A stretch of 55,337 nt of DNA, taken from positions 1 to 55,337 of the forward strand of contig JAFGMM010000194.1 in NCBI GenBank assembly GCA_016927535.1, given 5' to 3'. The first letter of the stretch is position 1, and each line of letters begins with the position of its first letter. Shown here piece after piece: positions 33,117 to 42,688 of this stretch. The notes below the pieces were generated by a model. That model searched no databases. It was given only the letters and a program-made list of their open reading frames with translations, and was not told where the DNA came from. The position numbers and the translations under genes are program-made. Source of the DNA: Anaerolineae bacterium. GTDB taxonomy: Bacteria; Chloroflexota; Anaerolineae; Aggregatilineales; JAFGMM01.

Positions 33117-34742
33117 TTAAGGCGTTAAGCCGGCTTGCCCCAGATCGGTCAGGATGGGGAAGAACCCGTAAGCATCGAAGTGCAGCCCCGTCAGCCGGGC
33201 CGACGCGCCGTTGAGGTTTACATAATCGCGGACCGGGATAATCAGCGCCAGGTCCATGATGCGCTGCTGCAAGTTCGCGTAAAGCTCCTGGCGGAGCGCG
33301 GGGTCGTCGGTGCGCGCCGCTTCTTCGAGCCACAGATCCAGGTCGGTGTTGACCACGCGCGACCAGTTAAGCGCGGCATCGGAGCGGTAGAACTTGTCGA
33401 GCAGGCTGGGGTCGGCGCCGAAGTCGTTCAGCGCGATGGCGTGATAGTGATAGACCACCGAGCCGTCATCCTGCGCTTCGCCGGCCGCCGCATTGATGAG
33501 CGCCGGGTACGACGGCACCTGCTTGAGATGCACGTCTGCGCCCAGCGCCTCCCACTGATCCTCAAGCAGCTGCGCCACCTCCGGCAGCAATCCCCACGGC
33601 GGCACCACGACCTCCAGCAGCAAAGGTTGCCCGTCCTTGTCCAACACGCCGTCGCCGTCCGAATCGGCAAAACCGGCGCTTGCCAGGAGATCGCGCGCAT
33701 AGGCATAGTCGTAAGCGTAGGTTCCGACAAGCGAAGAATTGTAGTACTGTGTGGACGCCGCGAGCGGGCCATAAGCCACCGGCGAGAATCCCCGGAACAC
33801 CGTATCGACGATTGCATCGCGGTTGACGCCATAGAGCAGCGCTTGCCGCACGGCCAGGTCGTTTGTGGGCCACTGCTGCGTATTCAAGAAAAATTGCAGC
33901 GGCATTCCCGGAATGTTCACCGGGTGCACCGTGACGCTGCTGTCGCCGGCCAGCCGTTCGGCGTCGGCGGGGAGCAATTCACCCATGACCTGCGCATCGC
34001 CGCTCTCCAGCGCCAGCGCGCGCGTGGTGGGGTCCTCAAAGAAACGAAACTCGATGCGCTCGATGACGGGCGCGCCCCGGTTGCGGTAGATGCTCGGCGC
34101 CCATGCATAATCCGGGCTGCGCTCCAGCACCAACCGGTCCGCCGGGATGTACTCGACGAAGCGAAATGGCCCGCTGCCGACCTGGTGGAATTGGTAGATA
34201 TCGCTGTCGTACTCGGCCAACGCCGTAGGGCTTGCCATGCCGAAATAGACCTGGCTGAGGCTGTCGAGCGTGGGCGCGAACGGCTCGGCAAGCCGGAGCC
34301 GGACCGTATAGCTATCAACGATCTCGGCGCGTTCAAAGGCAGGGATCATCTTTGCGGCCTTCTGCGAACCGGTCGCCTCGGCGAAGATGCGCTCGAAGTT
34401 TGTGACGACGGCGGCGGCATCGAAGCGGGTACCGTCGTGGAAGGTCACATCTTCGCGCAGTTCAAACGTGTATGTGAGCTTGTCGTCCGATATCGTCCAG
34501 CTCGCCGCCAGCCCCGGCACAAAGTCGCCGGTTTCGGGGTCACGGAAGACCAGGGTGTCGTAAACGCTGCGCAGCGGGATTCCCAGTTCGGAAGATGTGT
34601 GAATGTGCGGATCGAAGCCGCTGGGTTGTAGAGTCAGGCCGTAGACCAACTGCTCGACCGGCGCGTCTTGCGGCGATGCGGTAACGCAGCCGGTCAGGAT
34701 GAGCAGGATGGCGTAAGCAAGTCGCGTGATTGGTTTCATCAT
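33117..34742 (-). CDS. Peptide-type ABC transporter substrate-binding lipoprotein
   Basis: 541-residue family-5 solute-binding protein. A signal sequence with lipobox (LAYAILLILTGC) places it on the outer face of the membrane. The body has the usual marks (LVYGLTLQPSGFDPHIHTSSELG, YDTLVFRDPETGDFVPGLAASW, YTFELREDVTFHDGT, AVRQALLYGVNRDAIV). It captures a ligand for the DppB/DppC channel encoded next. The ATG at 34742 gives MMKPITRLAY; the gene's distal half is followed by the hairpin. Ligand preference (oligopeptide, nickel or glycoside) cannot be told from sequence alone. Confidence 0.9.
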   Translation of the reverse strand: MMKPITRLAYAILLILTGCVTASPQDAPVEQLVYGLTLQPSGFDPHIHTSSELGIPLRSVYDTLVFRDPETGDFVPGLAASWTISDDKLTYTFELREDVTFHDGTRFDAAAVVTNFERIFAEATGSQKAAKMIPAFERAEIVDSYTVRLRLAEPFAPTLDSLSQVYFGMASPTALAEYDSDIYQFHQVGSGPFRFVEYIPADRLVLERSPDYAWAPSIYRNRGAPVIERIEFRFFEDPTTRALALESGDAQVMGELLPADAERLAGDSSVTVHPVNIPGMPLQFFLNTQQWPTNDLAVRQALLYGVNRDAIVDTVFRGFSPVAYGPLAASTQYYNSSLVGTYAYDYAYARDLLASAGFADSDGDGVLDKDGQPLLLEVVVPPWGLLPEVAQLLEDQWEALGADVHLKQVPSYPALINAAAGEAQDDGSVVYHYHAIALNDFGADPSLLDKFYRSDAALNWSRVVNTDLDLWLEEAARTDDPALRQELYANLQQRIMDLALIIPVRDYVNLNGASARLTGLHFDAYGFFPILTDLGQAGLTP

Positions 34743-34781
34743 CTTGATGTTCTTTCTCCCCACGGTGAGATTGCGTGCGTG

Positions 34782-34816
34782 GAGGTTTCAGGAATTCGCA
34801 GAGCGAACGAAACCTC
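34782..34816 (-). other. Hairpin in the upstream region of the peptide ABC operon
   Basis: GAGGTTTC (34782-34789) pairs with GAAACCTC (34809-34816), with an inner TTCGC/GCGAA stem. It would be in the leader RNA of the binding-protein gene about 40 bases from its start. The rest of the 34743-35016 region holds only the promoter of the CHAT gene. Confidence 0.45.
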
Positions 34817-34973
34817 AACCCCATCTATTGGGCATCCCACCGGCTCGCCTGGAACCCCACGAATTCCCAAAGAACCCGCACACTGTCGAGTATACCGTAC
34901 AACACCGCATCCGAGCGTCTTGAAGGTAACCGCAAATAATAATATCTCTGTGAGCATTTTCCGGCCGGCGGCG

Positions 34974-34979
34974 TATAAT
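34974..34979 (+). promoter_or_regulatory. -10 element of the CHAT-protein gene
   Basis: A perfect TATAAT 37 bases upstream of the ATG gives a short leader. The -35 region (TGAGCA) is poor. Confidence 0.5.
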
Positions 34980-35016
34980 GGGTAGGCGAGGCTGGCGAGT
35001 AGCAAGGAGTGAGCTA

Positions 35017-38000
35017 ATGCGGCTGTGGAGATGTCTGGTCGCCTCGGTCATTTTGGGGGGAATGTGGCTTGCCGGCGCGCCGGCGGCTACGGCGCAGGAC
35101 GTCGGGACTATCGCCGTCGGCGAGACTGTCGAAGCGCGCCTAGAACTGGGCAAGACAGCTAGCTGGACTTTGACATCTGATGTGGCGATTCATGTGCATA
35201 TCGACGCACGCTCCGACGAATTCGACACGCGCCTGGCCGTCCTCGACGAGGATGGCACCCGGCTGCGCTATAACGACGACTGGCACGAAGACACCGACGC
35301 GCATGTCGGGCTGGCGGTCGAGCCGGGCAGGACGTATACCATCGTCGTGAGCAGCTACGCGAACGCCGAAACCGGCGCTTATCAGTTGAGTGTGCAGCCG
35401 TCGCGCATACGAATCGGCGAGACCGTGGACGACTACAAGTGGCGCGACCACGCGGTTACCTGGTCGCTAGACCCGGTTGACGCGCCAACGACGATCAACG
35501 TTGACGTGACTTCCGACGAGTTCGATACGCTGCTGACCGTGTACGATGGGAGCGGCGCGCAGGTAGCGCAGAACGACGACCGCCCCGGCGACACCGACTC
35601 GCTCGTCGCCGATTTGCTGCTGGCGCCGGGCGAAATCTACAAGATTGAGGTCGGCAGCTACGAAGCGCTGCGAGAAGGCGAGTACGAGCTGCGGGTGTGG
35701 GAGGCCGGCGGCAGTCTGCCCACAAAAGAAACCGAGACGGTGGAGCCGCTTACCTTGCCTGCGTCCCAAGAGACCTCAGAAACCGCCGCCGTGCCCACTG
35801 CTGAAGTGGAAGTCGAGATGCCGGCGGGTGCGGTGCTCACCCTCGGCGCGCCGGCGAGCGACGCAATCCAGGCCGGCGGCAGCGAAACCTGGGTCCTGGT
35901 GGTCGATGCGCCGGTTACCGTGACGATTGATGCGCAGTCCGACGAATTCGATACGTTTCTAGAGCTTTACGGCCCGGCGGGCCGGCGCATCCGGTACATT
36001 GACGATTATTGGAAGGATGGGCGAACCGATGCGCGGCTGGCGGGAGTGCCGCTGCTGGCCGGCCAACCTTATCAAGTCGTGGTCAAGAACAGCCCTGACA
36101 ACTACTCAGGCGGCGCTTACCAACTGAGCGCCAGCGTGGCGCAGATCGGCTTGAGCGAGACGGTCGAGGGGATGCTGCGCTACGAGGTGGTGAACTGGCA
36201 AATCGAGGTGGATCAGCTCACCGTTGTAACAATTGATCTGCGTTCCGCCGATTTCGACGCCCAGCTAACCGTTTACGATGCGAACGGCAACCAGGTCGCG
36301 TTTAACGACGACTGGGAGGGCAGTCTCAGTTCACACGTGGAAAACGTCGAACTGCGCTCCGGCGGGCCGTATACTATCACGGCGAGCAGCGTGCAGAACA
36401 GCGGCGAGGGCATGTATACGCTCATGGTTACGCCGCAGGCTGGCGGCAGCGAAGCGCTGCCCACCGACCTCACGCTGGGCGGCGAGATCATTGATACGCT
36501 GGCGGTGGGGCGACCGGTCTCGTGGACGTTCGCGGTGGATGAATCGGCTCCGGTGACCTTTGACCTGCGTGCGGATGCGTTCGACGCCGTTCTGACCGTA
36601 TACGACGCGGCCGGCAACCCGGTCGGCAGCAGTGACAATTGGGGCGGCGCCACAGACGCGCGTTTGGCGACGACCGGCGCGCTGCTGCCGGGCGAGCGCT
36701 ACGATATCGTGGTGAGCAGCCCCGGAAACACCGGGAGCGGCGAGTACCGGCTGAGCGCTTTCTACACCTCCGAAGCGGCTTACAGCGCCGAGCTTTGGCT
36801 GGCGCAGGGGTTTTCGCTCGTCGAATCGGGCGATTACGGCGCGGCGCTGGAGCGCTTCGCGCGGGCGGTGGACGCTTTCGCGGGCGGCGGCGACCTCTAC
36901 GGCGAAGCGGCGGCGGCGTTCTGGCTGGGCCTGATGAACCAGGAGTTAGGCCGCTACGAGGGCGGCGCGCTGGACGCTTACCAGCGTGCGCTTGCGATCC
37001 AGCGGCAGACTTACGGTCGCCGGGGCGAGGGGCGGACGCTGGAGCAGCTTGGCCGGGTGTACCACGCGCAGGGCGACTATACAAAGGCGCTGGAGCAGTA
37101 TTGGGAGGCGTGGGATATTGCCAGCAACCAGGTGAAAGACCGGGCGTGGACCGGGCGCATCCTGTACGACATCGGCGCAGCGTACCACGCGATGCGCCAG
37201 TACGATGAGGCGGCGAACCATTACGCGCAGGCGTTGGCGTTCGCGCAGGCCGAGGGCGATGCGCCGGGCGAGGGCGACGCGCTCGACGGGTTGGGCCGCC
37301 TTTACCAGGAGCAAACGAAGTTTACGTTGGCGCTGGATTACCTGCTGCCGGCGCTCGATATCCGGCGCACGCTGAGCGACCGCGCGGGTGAAGGAACCCT
37401 GATGCAAACCGTCGCGTGGACGTACATGGGCCTCTGGAAATACCAGACGGCGCTGGGTTACTTCGAGGGCGCTTTGGCCGCTCACCGCGAGGTGAACAGC
37501 GGCGCCGAGGAGGCCCGCGCGCTCGAAGGGATCGGGGATATCTACCGCTATACCGGCCAGTACGATCTTGCGCTCACACGCTTGGAGCAGGCGCGCGATA
37601 TCTACATCGCACTGGGCGACCTGGTTGGGGCGTCGCGTGCGCTGGGCGGGATCGGCTGCGTGCATGACAAGCTGGGGCGCTACACCGACGCGCTCAGCTA
37701 TTTCAACCAGGCGTTGGATAACCAGGTTGCAGCGGGAGACCGGCAGGGCGAACTGAACACGCTTAACTACATCGGCGCGGTGTACACGGCGCAGGGCCAG
37801 TACAGCGACGCCTTTGACCTGCACGACAAGGCGTACCTGATCGCGTATGAACTGGGCGATCAGCGCGGCATGGCGTCGTCATTGTATTACACCGGCGAGG
37901 TGTTCCGGGGGCTGGGGCAGGCGATTCGCGCGCTGGACCTGTACTGGGAGGCGCTGGAGATTCAGCGCGCGGTGAACGACCGGGAGGGTGAGCGCATCAC

Positions 38001-40515
38001 GTACATCGGGCTGGGCTGGGCGCTGGACGACCAGAAAGACCCGGATGCGTTGAGCTACTTACGGCAGGCGGGCCTTAGTTCGCTGGAGATGGAAGACCGC
38101 CGGGGGCAGGGGATCGCGCTTTTGCACGTGGGCGACTACTACGTCGCGCACGGCGACTATGAGGACGCGCTGATTAGCTATCAAGAAGCGGAGACGATTT
38201 TACGCGAGACCGGCGACCGGCGCGGCCTGGGCATGGGGTACAGCAGCATCGGGCGGGCTTACGTCGAAACGCAGGAATACGGCAAAGCGTCGGACCGGCT
38301 CCTCTCGGCGCTGGATATCCACCGCGAAGCCGGCGATGTGGTGTGGGAGACGCAAACCCTGATCCGGCTCGGCGCGCTCTACGACGCGCAAGAGGAATTC
38401 GGCGCGGCGCTGGGGTATTACCAGCAGGCGCTCAATCTCGGCAAGCAGATGGGTGAACTGACGACCCAGATCGACATCTACAACCGGATCGGTAGGGTAT
38501 ATTACCATACAACCGAGTACGACAAGGCGCTGAACAACCACCAGCAGGCGCGCGACATCGCCATGCAGATCAACGACCTGCCGGGGCTGGCGGCTTCTTA
38601 CGAGTTCATCGGCAACGTGTTCGAGCGCCAGGAGCGCACCGACGAAGCGCAGAACTTCTACCAACTGGCGCAGGCGATTCACGAGCAACTGCGCAACCGC
38701 CTGCAAGAGGGCCGTCTGAAGGCGCAGGTCGCGGCGCTGTACCAGCCGGGCGCGGGACAGCCGTGGCAGTACGGCTGGGCGATGCATCTATACTGGGAGA
38801 CGCTGGAGATTCACCGGTCGCTGGGCAACAAGTTGGGCGAGGCCATCACCCTAAACAAGATGGGTGTGGTGTACCGGCTCCAGGGCGATTACGAAAAGGC
38901 CGAACAGCATCACCTGGACGCGCTGGCGATCATCCAGCAGGCCGGCGACCGGCTTGAGGAGGTGCGCATCCTGCACAGCCTGGGGGCGCTGTACGAGGCA
39001 TGGCGCCGGCCCGTTGACGCGGTGGCGTATTATGCGCAGGCGGTCGATCTGATCGAGGCGATCCATGCCGATATCGGGTTCCAGAGCGGGCAGCGGACCT
39101 TCGGCTCGCAGGACATCAGCGTCATTCCTTATGACCGGCTGGTCGCTCTGCTGTTCGACTCGGAGCCGGCGCGCGCCTTCGAGTACGCCGAGCGCGGGCG
39201 TGCCCGCACTTTCCTTTTCCGCCTGGAGCAGGATAACCTGACCGTCGAGCAGGTTTCCGACGCGGCGCTGCTGGAACAGTGGCAGGCCGGGCGCGACGCG
39301 ATCCTGGACCTGGAGGCCGGGCGCACCGAGTTGTTTTTCAAGCGGCGCGGCGCTTCCGAGGATGTGATCAAGGAAATCGACGCGCAGATCGCCGGGATCA
39401 ACGAGCAACTCAAGGCCGCCGAACTGGAGCTATCGCAGATCAGCGACTCCATCGAGGCGCAAAACCCAGACCTGAACCAGCTTACCCGCGTAGATGTGCC
39501 CGACCTGGAGACCGTCCAGGCGGCGCTTCCCGACGGCGCGGCGCTGCTTTCGTACTACCTCACCGACGAAGACGTGTACGCCTTCGTGCTGACCCGAACC
39601 GACTTGCGCGCCAAGCGCCTCGCGGCGAAGCCGGGCGACCTGCGCAACGAGGTGTCGGCCTTCCGGGTCGATCAAACGCAGACCGGGCCTTTGCAGAAAT
39701 TGTACGCGCTGCTGGTCGCGCCCCTGGAGGACAGCCTGCCGCCGGCCGACCCACTCGACCCGCCCGGTCTCATCGTCGTCCCGCACGACGTGCTGAACTT
39801 TGTTTCGTTCGCATCGCTGACCGCTAACGGCTCCGATTTCCTGGTCGATAGGTACGCGGTCAGCTACAGCCCCAGCGCCACCGTTTACACGGTTCTGGCC
39901 GGGCGCGGCGCGGCGGAGGCGGCGGGGCAGGCGTTGGTGCTCGGCAACCCGGACTATTCGCTGCCGTTCGCAACCGACGAAGCCGAGGAAGTCGCGGCGA
40001 TCCTGGGCGTGCTGCCGGTGCTCGGCGGCGATGCGACCGAGAGTCTGCTACGGGCGCAGATCGGCAGCGCCGGCGTGGTTCACATGGCGGCGCACGGCAA
40101 ATTCGACGCACAAGACCCGCTTTCGTCGGCGCTGAAACTGGCCGGCGACGCCGAGAACGACGGGCTGCTGGAAGTGCGGGAGGTGTACGCGCTGCCGCTG
40201 CGCGAGCACGGCCCGCTGGTGGTGCTCTCGGCGTGCGAGACGGCGGTGGGCGCATTGACCGAAGGCGACGAGTTCCAGGGCCTCACGCGCGCGTTTTTGC
40301 TCAGCGGCGCGCGCACGGTAGTCGCCAGCCTGTGGACGGTGGACGACGCAGCGACCGCCGCGCTGATGGCGGCGTTCTACCGCAACCGGGCGGGCGGCAT
40401 GAACGAGGCGGCGGCGCTGGCGGCGGCACAGCGCAGCGTGCGCCAGGACGCCGCGAACTCGTGGACCGCGCCGGACTACTGGGCCGGGTTCGTGTTGGTC
40501 GGTGTGCCGGATTAG
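35017..40515 (+). CDS. Giant secreted PPC-TPR-CHAT protein
   Basis: 1832 residues. A signal peptide (VASVILGGMWLAGAPAATAQ) is followed by five PPC-like beta domains (about 25-590), each with the motif DEFDTxLxVYDxxG then NDD. Some twenty TPR repeats follow (about 600-1370), then a coiled-coil stretch (about 1420-1480) and a C-terminal CHAT protease domain. The caspase-type dyad is intact: His1693 (MAAHGKF) and Cys1740 (LSACET). The end of the CHAT domain (LLSGARTVVASLWTVDD) is normal. The start is ATG 35017 with AAGGAG upstream. CHAT proteases of this family are usually cytoplasmic and respond to a TPR-sensed signal; here the export signal and PPC domains imply an extracellular or periplasmic one. 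It stands alone, without a visible substrate gene. Confidence 0.9.
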   Translation: MRLWRCLVASVILGGMWLAGAPAATAQDVGTIAVGETVEARLELGKTASWTLTSDVAIHVHIDARSDEFDTRLAVLDEDGTRLRYNDDWHEDTDAHVGLAVEPGRTYTIVVSSYANAETGAYQLSVQPSRIRIGETVDDYKWRDHAVTWSLDPVDAPTTINVDVTSDEFDTLLTVYDGSGAQVAQNDDRPGDTDSLVADLLLAPGEIYKIEVGSYEALREGEYELRVWEAGGSLPTKETETVEPLTLPASQETSETAAVPTAEVEVEMPAGAVLTLGAPASDAIQAGGSETWVLVVDAPVTVTIDAQSDEFDTFLELYGPAGRRIRYIDDYWKDGRTDARLAGVPLLAGQPYQVVVKNSPDNYSGGAYQLSASVAQIGLSETVEGMLRYEVVNWQIEVDQLTVVTIDLRSADFDAQLTVYDANGNQVAFNDDWEGSLSSHVENVELRSGGPYTITASSVQNSGEGMYTLMVTPQAGGSEALPTDLTLGGEIIDTLAVGRPVSWTFAVDESAPVTFDLRADAFDAVLTVYDAAGNPVGSSDNWGGATDARLATTGALLPGERYDIVVSSPGNTGSGEYRLSAFYTSEAAYSAELWLAQGFSLVESGDYGAALERFARAVDAFAGGGDLYGEAAAAFWLGLMNQELGRYEGGALDAYQRALAIQRQTYGRRGEGRTLEQLGRVYHAQGDYTKALEQYWEAWDIASNQVKDRAWTGRILYDIGAAYHAMRQYDEAANHYAQALAFAQAEGDAPGEGDALDGLGRLYQEQTKFTLALDYLLPALDIRRTLSDRAGEGTLMQTVAWTYMGLWKYQTALGYFEGALAAHREVNSGAEEARALEGIGDIYRYTGQYDLALTRLEQARDIYIALGDLVGASRALGGIGCVHDKLGRYTDALSYFNQALDNQVAAGDRQGELNTLNYIGAVYTAQGQYSDAFDLHDKAYLIAYELGDQRGMASSLYYTGEVFRGLGQAIRALDLYWEALEIQRAVNDREGERITYIGLGWALDDQKDPDALSYLRQAGLSSLEMEDRRGQGIALLHVGDYYVAHGDYEDALISYQEAETILRETGDRRGLGMGYSSIGRAYVETQEYGKASDRLLSALDIHREAGDVVWETQTLIRLGALYDAQEEFGAALGYYQQALNLGKQMGELTTQIDIYNRIGRVYYHTTEYDKALNNHQQARDIAMQINDLPGLAASYEFIGNVFERQERTDEAQNFYQLAQAIHEQLRNRLQEGRLKAQVAALYQPGAGQPWQYGWAMHLYWETLEIHRSLGNKLGEAITLNKMGVVYRLQGDYEKAEQHHLDALAIIQQAGDRLEEVRILHSLGALYEAWRRPVDAVAYYAQAVDLIEAIHADIGFQSGQRTFGSQDISVIPYDRLVALLFDSEPARAFEYAERGRARTFLFRLEQDNLTVEQVSDAALLEQWQAGRDAILDLEAGRTELFFKRRGASEDVIKEIDAQIAGINEQLKAAELELSQISDSIEAQNPDLNQLTRVDVPDLETVQAALPDGAALLSYYLTDEDVYAFVLTRTDLRAKRLAAKPGDLRNEVSAFRVDQTQTGPLQKLYALLVAPLEDSLPPADPLDPPGLIVVPHDVLNFVSFASLTANGSDFLVDRYAVSYSPSATVYTVLAGRGAAEAAGQALVLGNPDYSLPFATDEAEEVAAILGVLPVLGGDATESLLRAQIGSAGVVHMAAHGKFDAQDPLSSALKLAGDAENDGLLEVREVYALPLREHGPLVVLSACETAVGALTEGDEFQGLTRAFLLSGARTVVASLWTVDDAATAALMAAFYRNRAGGMNEAAALAAAQRSVRQDAANSWTAPDYWAGFVLVGVPD

Positions 40516-40530
40516 CCCGTTTGGGTTTTC

Positions 40531-40585
40531 AACCGCGAATAACGCGAATAGCGCGAATTAAGAGTCATTCGTGTTATTCGCGGTT
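40531..40585 (+). repeat. Intergenic palindromic element, copy B
   Basis: 13-bp perfect arms AACCGCGAATAAC (40531-40543) and GTTATTCGCGGTT (40573-40585), with an inner CGAAT/ATTCG pairing and a trailing TTAAAAAT as in copy A (19754-19821). It lies between two convergent genes, where it could end transcription from both sides. Confidence 0.75.
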
Positions 40586-40596
40586 AAAAATTGTCC

Positions 40597-41679
40597 TCAG
40601 CCCTTCACGCCGGTGATGACCACGCCCTGCGTGAATATCCGCTGGCTGAAGAAGAACAACAGAATCGGCGGGATAATCATCACCACCGACGCCGCCATGA
40701 CCAGGTGTGTGTTCGACGCATACAGCGCGTTGAAGGTTTGCAGCCCTACCGCCATCGTCCAGTTTTCGCGGCTGTGCAGGAAGATCAGCGGTTCGTAGAA
40801 GTCGTTCCAGGCATACAGGAAGTGGAAGATGCCCACCGTCACCAGGGCGGGCCGCGCTTGCGGCAGCATGACATGCAGGAAGGTCTGGAACGGCGACGCG
40901 CCGTCGATCTTGGCGGCTTCGTCAAGCTCAAGCGGCACGGTCATAAAGAACTGGCGCAGCAAGAACACGTCGTAGGCGTTGGCGAAGAACTGCGGCACGA
41001 TCAGCGGCAGCAGGGTATCGACCCAGCCGATCCGCTGAAACAGGACGTAAATCGGGATGAGCGTCACCTGCCGGGGCAGCATGACCGTCGAGAGCAGGAC
41101 GATGAACAGCGGGCCGAGCCAGCGCGCCCGGAAGCGCGAAAAGCCGTAGGCCACTAACGAGCACGAGAACAGCATCCCCGCCATGCCGGTGAAAGTCACG
41201 AGCAGCGTGTTGATCGCGTAGCGGTCGAAGGGCACCACGGTCATCGCTTCGGGATAATTCTCCCAGTGAACCTCCAGGCGGCGCACCGGCGTTTGATCGG
41301 CGATCAGGAGTTCGTAGGTCACGTCGGGCGCGGCAGGATCGGCGAAGATGCCCTTGCCGCCGGGCGCTTTTTTGACCAGCGCCATCTGCCGCGCCTGCCC
41401 GTCGATGGTCACGTTGTACAGCGCTTCGTTCTTGTTGTTGAGCCTGACCATCACCTGCGCAATCGGCAGCGGGTTAAGCGGCTCCTGGCGTAGCTGCGCG
41501 CGGTCCTTGAGCGAGGACGAGACCAGGTAGATGAGCGGGATGATGACGACGAACGACCCCGCCGCCAGGATGAACGTGGTGAGGGTCTTGATTGTCAGTT
41601 CGTAGTATTTGAGGTTCGCGCGCCAGCCGGTCTTCAGCACGGCCGGCGTGGGCGCTTCGGTCTTTGTCTTGGTCGCCAT
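40597..41679 (-). CDS. Sugar ABC transporter permease (MalG family) with an extra external domain
   Basis: 360 residues against about 275 for the family. A first membrane helix (about 34-56) is followed by an inserted segment at about 72-140 (strand-rich, with NVTIDGQARQMALVKK and VTYELLIADQT), then the normal five helices and the ATPase-coupling loop (ELDEAAKIDGASPFQTF). It pairs with the MalF-type permease whose stop overlaps its ATG by one base (TGATG). Its own ATPase gene is absent. The operon is downstream of the iol region, so the cargo may be a cyclitol or a sugar. Confidence 0.87.
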   Translation of the reverse strand: MATKTKTEAPTPAVLKTGWRANLKYYELTIKTLTTFILAAGSFVVIIPLIYLVSSSLKDRAQLRQEPLNPLPIAQVMVRLNNKNEALYNVTIDGQARQMALVKKAPGGKGIFADPAAPDVTYELLIADQTPVRRLEVHWENYPEAMTVVPFDRYAINTLLVTFTGMAGMLFSCSLVAYGFSRFRARWLGPLFIVLLSTVMLPRQVTLIPIYVLFQRIGWVDTLLPLIVPQFFANAYDVFLLRQFFMTVPLELDEAAKIDGASPFQTFLHVMLPQARPALVTVGIFHFLYAWNDFYEPLIFLHSRENWTMAVGLQTFNALYASNTHLVMAASVVMIIPPILLFFFSQRIFTQGVVITGVKG

Positions 41680-42620
41680 CAGGTCCGCCCCCTCAGTTCG
41701 CCTTCGTAGTAAACCCATGCGCTCGAAGAACGGAAGATCAACAGGGTGAGCAGCAGCACAATGACCAGGAGCACCCACGCCATCGCCGACGCGTAGCCCA
41801 TTTCGAAGTAGCGAAAGGCGTTTTGGTAAAGATACAGGTTGTAGAACAGGGTAGAGCGCACCGGGCCGCCAAGCTCGCCGCCGGAAATGGAAGACGATGC
41901 GATGTAGGCCTGGGTGAAGTAGCTGAACGAGGCGATCAGACCCAGCACCAGGTTGTAGAGCAGCACCGGCGTCATCATCGGCAGGGTGACGCTCCAGAAG
42001 CGCTGCCAGGCGTTCGCGCCGTCCACTTTGGACGCATCGTACAGGTCGGTGGGGATGCCCTGCAAGCCGGCCAGGTAGATAATCATGGTCTGCCCGATGC
42101 CCCATAAGCTGATGATGACCAGCGCCGGCACCGACCAGTACGGGTCGCTCAGCCAGCCCGGCCCGTCGATACCGACCAGCGCCAGCAGTTGGTTGATGAT
42201 ACCGATCTTGGGATTGAAGATCAGAATCCACAGCAGCGTCACGGCCACGCCTGATAGAACCGACGGCAGGAAGTAGATGGTGCGCCAGATTCGCACGCCG
42301 GGGATGGCTTGGTTCAGCAGGAGCGCCAGCGCGAAACCGGTCAGCAGGCCCAGGGGCAGCGCCAGCGCAGAAAATTGCAGGGTGACCTTGATCGACTGCC
42401 AGAACAGCGGGTCTTGAAACAACTGGGCGTAGTTATCCAGGCCGACCCAACTGGGCTGCTCGATGATATTGTAGTCGGTGAAAGAGAAGTAGAGAGAAGC
42501 GAGCATCGGCCCCAGCGTGAGCAAGACAAACCCGATGAGCCAGGGCGACACGAAGAAATAGCCGGCGGCGGCCTCGCGCTTTGCCAGGCTCCAGCGGCGG
42601 ATGTCGAATTGTTTTAACAT
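41679..42620 (-). CDS. Sugar ABC transporter permease (MalF family)
   Basis: 313 residues with six membrane helices. The first follows a soluble N-tail (MLKQFDIRRWSLAKREAAAGYFF), and the coupling segment is LYDASKVDGANAWQRFWSV. The start is ATG 42620, preceded by GGAG; the longer reading to 42704 enters the binding-protein gene. Partner of the MalG-type permease, whose translation is coupled by a one-base stop/start overlap. Confidence 0.88.
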   Translation of the reverse strand: MLKQFDIRRWSLAKREAAAGYFFVSPWLIGFVLLTLGPMLASLYFSFTDYNIIEQPSWVGLDNYAQLFQDPLFWQSIKVTLQFSALALPLGLLTGFALALLLNQAIPGVRIWRTIYFLPSVLSGVAVTLLWILIFNPKIGIINQLLALVGIDGPGWLSDPYWSVPALVIISLWGIGQTMIIYLAGLQGIPTDLYDASKVDGANAWQRFWSVTLPMMTPVLLYNLVLGLIASFSYFTQAYIASSSISGGELGGPVRSTLFYNLYLYQNAFRYFEMGYASAMAWVLLVIVLLLTLLIFRSSSAWVYYEGELRGRT

Positions 42621-42688
42621 GTGCGTGTGCTCCGGGGACAGGGGCGCGCTGTGCCTCACGCGCGGCGCGCCCCTGCATGATTCCGGGC

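Noticed and set aside
32116-33333. Longer DppB start at 33333
   Set aside because: It would cross the intercistronic hairpin and overlap the binding-protein gene; family start is near 33063.
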